A stretch of DNA of 64,000 nucleotides from NCBI GenBank assembly GCA_036704045.1, contig DATNQM010000037.1, forward strand, positions 248,001 to 312,000, written 5' to 3'. Under the pieces are notes generated by a model. That model did no database searches, was not told where the DNA came from, and saw only the letters and a list, made by a program, of their open reading frames with translations. A program made the translations under genes and the position numbers. Shown one piece after another: positions 16,575 through 25,632 of the stretch. This DNA comes from Ancylothrix sp036704045 (lineage in GTDB: Bacteria > Cyanobacteriota > Cyanobacteriia > Cyanobacteriales > Oscillatoriaceae). Every line of letters begins with the position of its first letter. Position 1 is the first letter of the stretch.

Positions 16575-16873
16575 TTGAGTATTATTAGCTAATTTTTGAA
16601 CAAAATTTTGATGTTCTTCGCTTCCTAAACCGGCTTGCAAGGTTTCTAATACCTTGGCTAGGTTTTTTGATATTTATCTAACCATAATCCAGGGAAAACT
16701 TGAGAACAAGTTACTCCTTCGCTATTGGCTTCGAGTTTAATATATTCGCCTTCATTTAAGCTAAACCAATCAATTTGATTTTCATAGACTCGCCAGACAA
16801 GATATTCTTGCACTTGATTACGGCGATACACTTTCAGTTTTTGATGCAAGTCATAGGAATCACTGGAAAGGGG
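16572..16873 (-). pseudogene. Decayed Uma2-family gene, C-terminal remnant with frameshift
   Basis: On the minus strand the frame reads SYDLHQKLKVYRRNQVQEYL, then VWRVYENQIDWF and VFPGLWLDKYQ, the recognisable C-terminal third of a Uma2 (DUF820) protein. It breaks at an A6 run near 16665. Shifting the frame by one base restores NLAKVLETLQAGLGSEEHQN and FVQKLANNTQ, followed by a stop at 16572-16574, exactly the usual Uma2 C-terminus. Upstream, an in-frame stop at 16874-16876 ends recognisable similarity and the N-terminal catalytic part is absent. It is therefore both truncated and frameshifted. Divergent from the Wzc-like gene; no function is expected. The other Uma2 gene at 1314-1889 is intact and belongs to a different subtype. 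Confidence 0.85.
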
Positions 16874-16956
16874 CTAGGTATCCTGATCATCCGAGATAGT
16901 TGTGTAGTTGTAGGTGATCCTTCAGATTGTCGATTGACCGGCATTTGTACGCCTGC

Positions 16957-19197
16957 ATGATGAAAGACAATTTTAATCTAGTAGATAGGGCATCCCCTCA
17001 AAGTCAAGGCATAGAACTTGCACAACTGGGTAAAATTTTACGAAAAAGAGCGATACCGGCAATAGCCGTTGGGGGTACAGTCTTCGCGGCTGTGGCGTTT
17101 GTAACGGTTACGCAAACGCCTGAATATCAATCGCAAACTTTAATATTATTGGATAATAAAACTTCGGTGCCGGTAGTTACAGCTATTGCACCCGAAACCG
17201 CACAGACAGCAAAGGATTTATCTACAGAAATTCAAATTTTACAAAGCCAAGCTTTAGTTGCAAAAGCCATAAGCCAACTAGAAAGCAGTTCTAGCAATAT
17301 TTCAGTAGGAGAGGTGATAAAAAATTTATCGATTCGCCAAGCTGGACAGGCAGATGTTTTGATTGTTTCCTATACAGATACGGTTCCTGAACGAGCAAAA
17401 GCGGTTTTGGATGCGTTGGGGGCAACTTATATAAATTATTCTTTGGATAAACAGCGAAGTCAGGCGACAAATGCTATAGGTTTTATTCAGCAACAGTTAC
17501 CATCAGCCCAAAAATCTTTGAATGAATCGGCAGAGGCAATTCGTACTTTTCGTCAAAAATATGGTGTTGTTGATCCTGATAGTTATGCGGCACAAGTTGT
17601 AGATTTAAAACGAAGTTTAGAGCAACAAAAACAAGCTATTGAAGTGTCAGTAAGTAAAACTGAACAGCAGTATCAAGAGTTGCAAAAACAAATGGCTTCA
17701 TCAGGTCAAAATCCACAAACAGCCCTGACAAATACTGTTTTAAGTGAGGATGCAGTTTATCAAAAATTGGCAGAACAACTTAAGGAAATTGAAGCAAAAT
17801 ATACGTTAGAAAGAACAAGATTTCAAGATAATCATCCTGTGATGCAAAATCTTTTGCAGCAACGACAAAGTTTATTGAATTTGCTGCAAAATCGTAGTCA
17901 GCAGGTATTGGGTGCGGCGGTTTCCCAAGTAAATGTTAGTGAGGTTACAAGTGCCGGTGCGACTAGGCAAAATTTGGCACAGGAGTTAGTAAAAATCCAA
18001 ACAGAATTGGCTTCGCAAAATGCTCAGTTACAGCAGTTGAAAGAAACAGAAAAAGAAACAGCGAAGCGGTTTGATTTAATACCGGAATTGCAACAAACTT
18101 ATGCTGAATTGCAGCGAGAATTTAAGGTGAAGTCGGAGGCTGTAAATAACTTTTTGACAAAGTTGCAAGAGTTGCAAATTTCGGAGGCACAGGAAACTGC
18201 ACCTTGGAGAATTTTGGAGAAGCCTTATGTACCGAATATGCCGGTTTCTCCTAATGTGCCGAGGAATTTGTTGTTGGGGTTAATTGCTGGGGGTTTGTTA
18301 GGCGTAGCGACTGCAATTTTATTGGAAAGAACGGATCAGCGCATCAAGGATGCTGAAGAGGCAAAAGAACTGGGAAATTTGCCTTGTTTGGGTATGGTTC
18401 CAAGAGTTTCAATGCCGGTTTTAATTACTAATTTCCGAGAAAGTCAAGAAACGGACGGTTATCAAAGTTTGTTGTTTACGGAAGCGATTCGATCTTTGGC
18501 TCTTAATTTGCGTTATTTAGGGCCAAATGGTGAGGTGAAAACGTTGGGGTTTACTTCTTCAACGCCGGGGGAAGGAAAGAGTACCCTAACTTATAATATT
18601 GGACGGGCTTTGGCGGAGTTGGGGCATCGGGTTTTGTTGGTGGATGCGGATATGCGAAAACCGACAATTCATCAGTTATTAAATAAGTCTAATATGTTTG
18701 GTTTGAGTACAGTTATTGCGACGGATCAAGGCTGGCGAGATATTATTTATTCAACGGAGGGGGGTTTTTTGGATGTGTTGACTTCTGGCCCAACTCCGCC
18801 AAATCCTGTGGCGTTATTAGATTCTGCAAAAATGTCGCTATTGGTGCAAGAATGGCGTCAGGCTTACGATTATGTGTTGGTGGATACGCCGCCGGTGGTG
18901 GGGGTGACGGATGCTCAAACGGTGGCACCAAAGCTAGATCGGATGGTTTTGGTGGCTGGGGTGGAACGTGCTACTCGTTCGTCTCTGTCGGAGGGGATAG
19001 AGGTTTTGGAGAGGAGCCGGTGTAATATGGCTGGAATGATTGTTAATTTTGTTGATCGGCAGCAAGATGGATATTATTCTGCTTATTATTCTTATTATGC
19101 AAGGCCGGTGGTTGAGGATGGAGAATCATCTACCATTGTTGATAAATCTCGTTCTCGAACTAAAGAAATTTTAGATAACTTTTTGAAGCGAAAATAG
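16957..19197 (+). CDS. Wzc-type tyrosine autokinase / polysaccharide co-polymerase
   Basis: Inner-membrane protein that controls chain length and export in Wzx/Wzy-dependent polysaccharide synthesis. From ATG 16957 it is 746 residues. A Wzz domain has the first membrane helix near 30-50. A long periplasmic coiled-coil region, rich in Gln, Glu and Lys, spans about 170-420. A second helix lies near 440-460 (LLLGLIAGGLLGVATAILLE). The cytoplasmic BY-kinase domain has Walker A SSTPGEGKSTLTYN (about 532-545), Walker A' LLVDADMRKP (about 559) and Walker B YVLVDTPP. A C-terminal tyrosine cluster, YYSAYYSYYARP, is the autophosphorylation tail. The frame could extend to a TTG at 16927, but ATG at 16957 or 16960 is more likely. 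It opens the polysaccharide locus. Confidence 0.92.
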   Translation: MMKDNFNLVDRASPQSQGIELAQLGKILRKRAIPAIAVGGTVFAAVAFVTVTQTPEYQSQTLILLDNKTSVPVVTAIAPETAQTAKDLSTEIQILQSQALVAKAISQLESSSSNISVGEVIKNLSIRQAGQADVLIVSYTDTVPERAKAVLDALGATYINYSLDKQRSQATNAIGFIQQQLPSAQKSLNESAEAIRTFRQKYGVVDPDSYAAQVVDLKRSLEQQKQAIEVSVSKTEQQYQELQKQMASSGQNPQTALTNTVLSEDAVYQKLAEQLKEIEAKYTLERTRFQDNHPVMQNLLQQRQSLLNLLQNRSQQVLGAAVSQVNVSEVTSAGATRQNLAQELVKIQTELASQNAQLQQLKETEKETAKRFDLIPELQQTYAELQREFKVKSEAVNNFLTKLQELQISEAQETAPWRILEKPYVPNMPVSPNVPRNLLLGLIAGGLLGVATAILLERTDQRIKDAEEAKELGNLPCLGMVPRVSMPVLITNFRESQETDGYQSLLFTEAIRSLALNLRYLGPNGEVKTLGFTSSTPGEGKSTLTYNIGRALAELGHRVLLVDADMRKPTIHQLLNKSNMFGLSTVIATDQGWRDIIYSTEGGFLDVLTSGPTPPNPVALLDSAKMSLLVQEWRQAYDYVLVDTPPVVGVTDAQTVAPKLDRMVLVAGVERATRSSLSEGIEVLERSRCNMAGMIVNFVDRQQDGYYSAYYSYYARPVVEDGESSTIVDKSRSRTKEILDNFLKRK

Positions 19198-19241
19198 GAA
19201 TAGTCTATAATTTTTTGAGTTGGTAAAATCAGGAATTTTTT

Positions 19242-20189
19242 ATGAAAAAAGCTTTAATTTGTGGGATTTCAGGTCAAGATGGGGCTTATTTGGCGAAGTT
19301 ATTATTAAATCAAGGATATGAGGTTATTGGGGCTTCACGGGATGCTCAAATTTCGTCTTTTCGGAATCTTTTAAGATTGGGAATTCGAGATGATATAAAG
19401 TTGGTTTCTATGTCTTTGACGGATTTTCGGAGTACGTTGCAGGTGTTGAGCAAAGTTCAACCGGATGAGGTTTATAATTTGGCCGGTCAGAGTTCGGTGG
19501 GGTTGTCTTTTGATTTGCCGGTGGAGACTTTGGAAAGTGTGGCAACGGGGACTTTAAATTTATTGGAGGCGATTCGTTTTACGGGTGGGAAAATTAAGCT
19601 TTATAATGCGAGTTCAAGTGAATGTTTTGGGGATACGGGTGAGCAGCCGGCGGATGAAATGACGCCTTTTCGTCCTAGAAGTCCCTATGCGGTGGCGAAG
19701 GCGACGGCTTTTTGGGAGTTGGCAAATTATCGTGAAGCTTATGGTTTGTTTGCGTGTTCTGGTATTCTTTATAACCATGAATCTCCTTTGCGTCCTGAGC
19801 GTTTTGTAACACAAAAAATAGTTGCTTCTGCTTGTCGAATTGCTGGGGGAAGTCAGGAGAAGTTGCGGTTAGGAAATATTGCGGTTAAACGCGATTGGGG
19901 TTGGGCTCCAGAGTATGTGGAGGCGATGTATTTGATGTTGCAGCAAGAGACTCCAGATGATTATGTAATTGCGACGGGTGAGAGTTATTCTTTGGAGGAT
20001 TTTGTGGTGCAGGCGTTTAATTGTGCGGGGTTGAATTGGCAAGATCATGTGATGATTGATGAGAGTTTATATCGTCCGACAGAGTTGGCGGTGGGTAGGG
20101 CAAATCCGGCTAAGGCAAAGGAGAAGTTAGGATGGGAGGCGAAGTATAAAATGCCGGATGTGGTGCGGATGATGGTTGAGGCGAGGTAG
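19242..20189 (+). CDS. gmd: GDP-mannose 4,6-dehydratase
   Basis: Extended short-chain dehydrogenase that converts GDP-mannose to GDP-4-keto-6-deoxymannose, the precursor of GDP-fucose, GDP-rhamnose and related sugars. NADP-binding GISGQDGAYLAKLL at 8-21 is the GMD signature. NLAGQSSVGLSF at 79-90, catalytic SSSECFG (124-130) and Tyr149-x3-Lys153 (YAVAK) are intact, as are the GMD blocks ILYNHESPLRPERFVTQKI and VKRDWGWAPEYVEAM. The 315-residue length is at the short end, as in cyanobacterial enzymes. The start is ATG at 19242, 44 bases after wzc. No fucose synthase (fcl/wcaG) or 4-reductase is in the window, so the finished 6-deoxy sugar depends on a gene elsewhere. Confidence 0.93.
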   Translation: MKKALICGISGQDGAYLAKLLLNQGYEVIGASRDAQISSFRNLLRLGIRDDIKLVSMSLTDFRSTLQVLSKVQPDEVYNLAGQSSVGLSFDLPVETLESVATGTLNLLEAIRFTGGKIKLYNASSSECFGDTGEQPADEMTPFRPRSPYAVAKATAFWELANYREAYGLFACSGILYNHESPLRPERFVTQKIVASACRIAGGSQEKLRLGNIAVKRDWGWAPEYVEAMYLMLQQETPDDYVIATGESYSLEDFVVQAFNCAGLNWQDHVMIDESLYRPTELAVGRANPAKAKEKLGWEAKYKMPDVVRMMVEAR

Positions 20190-20259
20190 GGGAAGTTTAA
20201 GTTTAAAATACTTCGTTGTCGTCCTGATTTAAAAAATTGACTAGGAAGAAAAGAATAGT

Positions 20260-20312
20260 AATAAATGATGATTTTGAAGATAATAACTGAAAAATTCATC
20301 ATTTATTTTTTT
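20260..20312 (+). terminator. Terminator after gmd
   Basis: AATAAATGATGA (20260-20271) pairs perfectly with TCATCATTTATT (20296-20307), followed by T-rich sequence. It probably separates wzc-gmd from the rest of the polysaccharide locus, although the 24-base loop makes it AT-rich and weak. Confidence 0.6.
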
Positions 20313-20340
20313 GCTGTAGCCAACTGTGAAGGCGCATTAA

Positions 20341-21609
20341 ATGCCTGTAAATTTTATCCCTGCGACTGTAATTCATCGAACAAAAATAGTAAGTAAATTT
20401 GTCTTGGTTCAATTGTGTGTTCAGGCGTTGGGACTAGTCAATGGAATTTTGTTAGTTCGCACACTAGATCAGCAACAATACGCCTATTTTACAATTGCCA
20501 ATACCATGCAAGGAACGATGAATATATTGGCAGATAGTGGAATTAGTAGCGCTATTACAGCCGTTGGAGGTAAGGTATGGCAAGATCGATACCGCTTTGG
20601 GCAATTAATTAATACAGCGATGCTGTTGCGCCGATATTTTGCGCTGATTGCTGTTGTAGTGGTGACACCGCTTTTAATTTGGATGCTGGTGGGTAACGGT
20701 AGTTCGATTGTTTATGCTGTTTTCATTACCGTTGGGGTGTTGGTGGGTTTAAATTTTCAGTTAACTACAAGTGTGCTAGGTGTAGTTCCCCGCCTGCATT
20801 CACAACTGAATCGCATTCAAAATATCGAGTTAATTGCAGCTTTTTCTAGGCTGATTTTTTTAGTGGTTGCTTTGTTTATATTTTTGGATGCTGGTGTAGC
20901 CATTTATATTGCTTCAATTGTTTTTGGATTGCAACATTTTGTACTTAATCGTTGGGTAGGTGAGAATATTGATAAAAAAGCACCCATAAATGAGGAAGAT
21001 AAGGCGACTATTTTCAATATTGTTAAACCTCAAACACCGAATGCCATATTTTATTGTGTGCAAGGTCAACTTAATATCTGGCTAATTGGTCTTTTTGGCA
21101 ATACTCAAAATATTGCTGAGTTTGGGGCTTTAGGAAGATTAGCAGTAATTTTTTCAGTGTTTAGTGCAGTGATGAGTGGGATTGTTTTACCAAGCTTTGC
21201 TCGGTGTCAATCAGTCAAGATTTTGTCTCGTCGCTATTGGCAAATAATTGGGGGTTTTTGTGTGTTTGGATTGATGCTTGTGAGTCTCGCTGTTTTTTTT
21301 CCAAGTCAAGTGCTTTGGATACTGGGAAACCAATATCAGTATCTTGAAAGTGAGGTGGTTTTGATGGTAGCTAGTACGGTTTTAAGTTCTCTTGCTGGAA
21401 TTATGTGGTCTATTAATTCTGCTAAGGCATGGATTGAGTATGCTTGGATTGAACCGCCGCTTAGAGTTGTGTTGCAAATTATATTGTTGATGAGTTTAGA
21501 TATTTCATCGGTAAAAGGAGTGCTTATTTTCAATATTATTTCTACTACTTCGCCTATTTTAATTAATGCGATACTCACCTATCGCGGTTTTTTAATTTCG
21601 TCCATCTAA
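20341..21609 (+). CDS. Wzx-like polysaccharide flippase
   Basis: A 422-residue integral membrane protein with about 12 predicted helices, of the MATE/MOP polysaccharide-exporter superfamily. It would flip undecaprenyl-linked repeat units to the periplasmic face for polymerisation. N-terminal KFVLVQLCVQALGLVNGILL and LDQQQYAYFTIANT match the typical LGLVxxxLLARxL...YG.y opening of such flippases. Later helices carry few charges. The start is ATG at 20341. It lies after a terminator-like hairpin, so it may begin a second transcription unit. The gene and its downstream neighbour lack the GCCGGY hexamer that is dense elsewhere, and AT content is higher, hinting at a different origin, as is common for serotype-specific wzx genes. 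Confidence 0.8.
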   Translation: MPVNFIPATVIHRTKIVSKFVLVQLCVQALGLVNGILLVRTLDQQQYAYFTIANTMQGTMNILADSGISSAITAVGGKVWQDRYRFGQLINTAMLLRRYFALIAVVVVTPLLIWMLVGNGSSIVYAVFITVGVLVGLNFQLTTSVLGVVPRLHSQLNRIQNIELIAAFSRLIFLVVALFIFLDAGVAIYIASIVFGLQHFVLNRWVGENIDKKAPINEEDKATIFNIVKPQTPNAIFYCVQGQLNIWLIGLFGNTQNIAEFGALGRLAVIFSVFSAVMSGIVLPSFARCQSVKILSRRYWQIIGGFCVFGLMLVSLAVFFPSQVLWILGNQYQYLESEVVLMVASTVLSSLAGIMWSINSAKAWIEYAWIEPPLRVVLQIILLMSLDISSVKGVLIFNIISTTSPILINAILTYRGFLISSI

Positions 21610-21637
21610 GTATTAAATATTTTTTTAGGAGGTAACA

Positions 21638-22507
21638 ATGAGTCAAGTTTATTTAAATTTAGTTAGTCGATTTTTGACAGATTTACACCACAAATATTGG
21701 GGATTTCAAAATAAAATAAAAAACTATCAAGTTAAACCTTTTTCAGCCCGCTACTGGTGGACGAGACAGCAGCTAGTTGCGGAAATTTGCGAAAATACTT
21801 TCGCAGATCCCGAAGAATGGGATATCTGGATTAAACAACCACGTTTCCAATTTTATGACGAGCGAATTGTTGAATATTCGTGGGCAATGCTAAAAATTTG
21901 CCAGCTAGGAAAAAAGAATCGTTTTTTGGATGTGGGCTGTGTAATGAATACTTCTTACTGTTTGGAGAAGTTGCTGCAACAGTTTTCTGATATCCATTTT
22001 TTAAACTTAGTAAGTGAGCCATTAGCATCGCAGGGTCGCATTTCATTTCATTGTCAGGATATTAGGTATTGCGATTTGCCAAAAAACTCTTTTGATTGTA
22101 TTACTTGTATTTCGACTCTTGAACACGTTGGTGGAGATAATTCTTATAATAACTTTTCTTTGAATGGAACAGCAGAAATTAAGCAGATCAATCAAAGTTT
22201 AGAGGGGGGTTGGCAAAAAGCTTTTATTTCTTTAATGGAGTTACTTGTTCCTGATGGGTTATTGTTAGTGAGTATGCCTTGGGGTGGTGGAGTGTGGAAA
22301 AATGGAGAATATCAAATTGGTAAGCAAGACCTGGAAGATTTTCATAAAATAGCATCGTGTTATAACCGAAAAATTGTTATCACTTTTATCGAAAAAGATG
22401 AGAATGGTTGGCATTTTTGTAGTGAGTTACAGGATACTCCCCGTGTGAGTGAGTTGCCCGCCGCTGGTGCGAATGCGGTTGTCTTGATAGAAACGATTAA
22501 CCACTAG
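21638..22507 (+). CDS. SAM-dependent methyltransferase
   Basis: A 289-residue class I methyltransferase. Motif I appears as FLDVGCVMN (about 89-97), followed by an acidic motif II region. Motif IV-like DCITCISTLEHVGGDN (about 151-166) has the His of the TLEHV block typical of this superfamily. The late motif LLVPDGLLLVSMPWGGG corresponds to motif VI. The N-terminal 80 residues are specific and may bind the acceptor. A strong ribosome site (AGGAGGT) precedes ATG 21638. In this locus it would methylate a sugar or a lipid-linked glycan. Low similarity outside the SAM core means the acceptor cannot be named. Like the flippase it lacks the local GCCGGY hexamer. Confidence 0.8.
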   Translation: MSQVYLNLVSRFLTDLHHKYWGFQNKIKNYQVKPFSARYWWTRQQLVAEICENTFADPEEWDIWIKQPRFQFYDERIVEYSWAMLKICQLGKKNRFLDVGCVMNTSYCLEKLLQQFSDIHFLNLVSEPLASQGRISFHCQDIRYCDLPKNSFDCITCISTLEHVGGDNSYNNFSLNGTAEIKQINQSLEGGWQKAFISLMELLVPDGLLLVSMPWGGGVWKNGEYQIGKQDLEDFHKIASCYNRKIVITFIEKDENGWHFCSELQDTPRVSELPAAGANAVVLIETINH

Positions 22508-22560
22508 AATTGTTTAAATTGTGTCAAAAAAAAGTTATCGAGGCACTGAAGAATTTAGAC

Positions 22561-23652
22561 ATGAAAATAGTTCATATTACGCCTACTTACTTTGACGAAT
22601 CTTCAATCATCGGCGGTGGAGAGCGCTATCCAACGGAATTGGCATTTTGGATGGCAAATATGGCAGATACAACGCTGGTAAGTTTTTCTGACAAGCGTCT
22701 ATCTTATTGTGTAGGAAATCTTAAAATAGAAACTTATCCTGTCAAACACTTTATTCATGGTAATAAAGTTAATCCGCTTAGTTTGCGGTATTTGGGTGCA
22801 ATTAAAGGGGCGGATATTGTTCACATTCATCATATAAACACTCTGGTTTCTGATCTTGCTTGCTTAACAGCTTCTTTGCTGGGTAAACGGGTTTTTGTAA
22901 CGGATTATGGTGGCGGTGGAAGTTTGGTATTGAACCAAAAGCTACCGATTTTTAAAAGGTATTATCAGGCAATTACTTATTCAAGCTTTGGCTTGCAGCA
23001 TCTTCCTAAGATTCTTCAAAAAAAGGCTATTTTGATTAAAGGAGGTATTGATATTGAGAAATTTTGTCCGGCTAATTCATTAGAAAAAGAAAAAAAAATC
23101 TTGTATGTTGGACGAATTTTACCTCATAAAGGAATTAATTACTTGATAGATGCTTTCCGCTTGTTAAATCGTTTGGATTATAAACTTAAAATTGTGGGCC
23201 GAGTCTATGACGAAGGTTTTTATTATGAGCTTAAATTGTTAGGTGAGGGTTGGCCGGTGGAGTTTATACATGATGCTGATGATGAGCGAATACTACATGA
23301 ATATCGCACAGCGATGGTGACAGTTTTACCTTCGGTTCATACAAATTGTTATGGCAACTATACGCCGATTCCTGAATTAATGGGTTTCACATTATTGGAA
23401 TCTCAAGCTTGCGGTACTCCGGTTATTTGTACTGATGCTGGAGCGATGTCTGAGTTTGTCGATCATACTCGCACTGGATTTGTAGTTGAGCAAAATTCTC
23501 CAGAGGCGATAGCGGATGCAATTGGCAAATTTATGGGTCTATCTTTATCGGAATATTTAGAATATCAAAGTCGTTGTTGTGAATGGATAAAACCTCTTAG
23601 TTGGTCAGCGGTTGTTGATAAACATTTGAATATTTATCAAGCTAAAAAATGA
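22561..23652 (+). CDS. GT4-family glycosyltransferase
   Basis: GT-B fold retaining glycosyltransferase of 363 residues. The open frame begins at a TTG (22510), but ATG at 22561 gives the standard N-terminus MKIVHITPTYFDESSIIGGG. GGGER marks the donor/acceptor loop. The C-terminal half has LYVGRILPHKGINYLIDAF and the nucleotide-sugar E-x7-E motif in GFTLLESQACGTPVICTD. It is a cytoplasmic, membrane-peripheral enzyme that adds one sugar to the growing repeat unit. The donor sugar is not deducible. It sits between a methyltransferase and the fused transferase in an operon-like run with short gaps. Confidence 0.88.
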   Translation: MKIVHITPTYFDESSIIGGGERYPTELAFWMANMADTTLVSFSDKRLSYCVGNLKIETYPVKHFIHGNKVNPLSLRYLGAIKGADIVHIHHINTLVSDLACLTASLLGKRVFVTDYGGGGSLVLNQKLPIFKRYYQAITYSSFGLQHLPKILQKKAILIKGGIDIEKFCPANSLEKEKKILYVGRILPHKGINYLIDAFRLLNRLDYKLKIVGRVYDEGFYYELKLLGEGWPVEFIHDADDERILHEYRTAMVTVLPSVHTNCYGNYTPIPELMGFTLLESQACGTPVICTDAGAMSEFVDHTRTGFVVEQNSPEAIADAIGKFMGLSLSEYLEYQSRCCEWIKPLSWSAVVDKHLNIYQAKK

Positions 23653-23681
23653 GATTTTTTAAGGAGTAAAAGTTCCTTCCT

Positions 23682-25598
23682 ATGCGTATGCTCATCGTTA
23701 CTCACGCTCCGCTTAGTCCTGAATTTGGCGCCGGTCAAATGGCTATTAATCTCGCTGAGGCATTTCGCAATTTGGGAGAAGATGTTACTTTGTGGTCTCC
23801 TCATCCTCTGCCAGAAACAACAAAATGGTGGCAAAGTATGCAAAAAATGCGCTCAAAACTCGATGAGTTTATCCAAACACAACAACGTTTTGATGTGATT
23901 GATTGTCCCGCCACATTTATTACTTCAAAAGTTAGGAAATCCGCTGCGATTGTTGTGGCTAGAAGTGTTCAGCCGGATTTGTTGTATTTATTTTCTAGCT
24001 TAAATCCGCTAGAGAGAAATAGCTTTCCAGAAATTATTAAAGCGGGTTTTGACTATGTTTATAAAATTTTTATTGCTTTGCTAATTGTACAAGGTTGGTG
24101 GAAAGCTAATTTTATTCTTTGCCTTGGCAGTTTAGAATTAGCGTGGATGCAGAAGTGGTTTCCTTGGTGGAAAGGCAAATTAAGTTATTATGTCAATGCT
24201 CTTTCAAACATTGATAAAGAAACTTTAGCCTCCCTTAGAAAGCATCGGCAAAAACCTTTGGAAGATAAATTGCGATTTTTGTGGATTGGCCGGTGGGTGT
24301 CTCATAAAGGCACTGATATTTTATTAAAATTCATTGAAGAATGGCTCGAAAAACGCCCCCAAGATACTTTTACAATTGCCGGATGTGGAGCAGAAGTTCA
24401 GAAACATTTACCGTTGGAATTACTGAGAGCCGAGCAGGTAAAAATCGTGCCTTACTTTGAAAGGAATCAACTGTTTTCTTTGCTTGCCGGCCATGATGTC
24501 GGATTATTTACCAGTAAAGTTGAAGGATGGGGATTGGTGTTAAACGAAATGCTTGAGTCGGGGATGCCGGTTTTGGCAACAAATGCCGGTGGAGTTCCTG
24601 ATTTTCAGCCGTATTGTAAGCCAATAAAACCGATTTCTTTTTTATTGGCTATACCTAAAAACTTTTTAATGATTTTTCTTGAAAAAAAAGAATCTCATGG
24701 CATATTTTGCTGGAATAAAATCGCTGAAACTTACAAAAATACGCTTTTAAAAAAGGTAAAAGCTAATAAAATGAAAAAAATTGTTTGGCAAGATAACTGG
24801 CCTGATAGCTGGAAATATAGCTATGGTTACGATTTATTAGAAATTTATGGTGAAATGAGCAATCGCGGATATGCTTATGCCTATGCAAATCGTCGCCAAC
24901 AGACTTTAGAGTTAATTCAAAAAGTTGCACAACCAGGGTCTAAAGTTTTAGATGTAGCTGCCGGTCAAGGAAATTTTAGTTTAGCTTTGGCAGAATTGGG
25001 TTACGAAGTGACCTGGAATGATTTGCGAGAAGAATTGGCGGATTATGTCAAATTAAAACAGGAAAAAGGCAACATTAATTATGTCCCTGGAAACATATTA
25101 ACGCTCAATTTTGATTCTTGTTTTGATGTTATTCTCATCGCTGAAGTTATAGAACACGTCGCTCATCCCGATGAGTTTCTAAAAAAAATTGCACAGATGG
25201 TTAAACCAGGGGGTCATATTGTGATGAGTACCCCCAATGGTGGATATTTCAGAAATCACTTGCCTAAGTTTTCAGAATTTGCAAATCCGAGCCAATTTGA
25301 AGAGATACAATTTCAGCCTGACGCTGACGGACATATTTTTTTATTACATCCAGATGAAGTAAAGGTGCTGGCAAAAAATGCTGATTTATTGCTTATGGAA
25401 ATGCAGCTTTTAACCAACCCTCTTACTGCCGGTTATGTCAAATTAGGAAGTTTATTAAAAGTCTTACCCCCTTTTTATGTTAATACTCTGGAACAAGTTT
25501 ATCAAAAGTTGCCGGCTTTTTTGGGAAAAAAATTATCTACCTGTTTAATTGCTTTATTTGCTCGTCCTGCTAAAAACAGCAACGGCGGACTTCAATGA
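23682..25598 (+). CDS. Fused GT4 glycosyltransferase - SAM methyltransferase
   Basis: A single 638-residue frame with two domains. Residues 1 to about 355 form a GT4 glycosyltransferase (MRMLIVTHAPLSPEFGAGQM at the N-terminus; LRFLWIGRWVSHKGTDILLK; VEGWGLVLNEMLESGMPVLA with E-x7-E). The stretch from about 364 is a class I methyltransferase (SKVLDVAAGQGNFSLALAEL as motif I, DVILIAEVIEHVAHPDEFLK, GGHIVMSTPNGGYF). The junction is a lysine-rich stretch, and Met364 (base 24771) could be the start of a formerly separate gene. No stop lies between the domains in this frame. Fusion implies that glycosyl transfer and methylation of the same sugar are coupled. It may have arisen by loss of an intergenic stop; sequencing error is the alternative. 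The start is ATG at 23682 with AAGGAG some distance upstream. Confidence 0.85.
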   Translation: MRMLIVTHAPLSPEFGAGQMAINLAEAFRNLGEDVTLWSPHPLPETTKWWQSMQKMRSKLDEFIQTQQRFDVIDCPATFITSKVRKSAAIVVARSVQPDLLYLFSSLNPLERNSFPEIIKAGFDYVYKIFIALLIVQGWWKANFILCLGSLELAWMQKWFPWWKGKLSYYVNALSNIDKETLASLRKHRQKPLEDKLRFLWIGRWVSHKGTDILLKFIEEWLEKRPQDTFTIAGCGAEVQKHLPLELLRAEQVKIVPYFERNQLFSLLAGHDVGLFTSKVEGWGLVLNEMLESGMPVLATNAGGVPDFQPYCKPIKPISFLLAIPKNFLMIFLEKKESHGIFCWNKIAETYKNTLLKKVKANKMKKIVWQDNWPDSWKYSYGYDLLEIYGEMSNRGYAYAYANRRQQTLELIQKVAQPGSKVLDVAAGQGNFSLALAELGYEVTWNDLREELADYVKLKQEKGNINYVPGNILTLNFDSCFDVILIAEVIEHVAHPDEFLKKIAQMVKPGGHIVMSTPNGGYFRNHLPKFSEFANPSQFEEIQFQPDADGHIFLLHPDEVKVLAKNADLLLMEMQLLTNPLTAGYVKLGSLLKVLPPFYVNTLEQVYQKLPAFLGKKLSTCLIALFARPAKNSNGGLQ

Positions 25599-25632
25599 TG
25601 TGGATTAATATCAAATTTCAACATTTAAAAGC

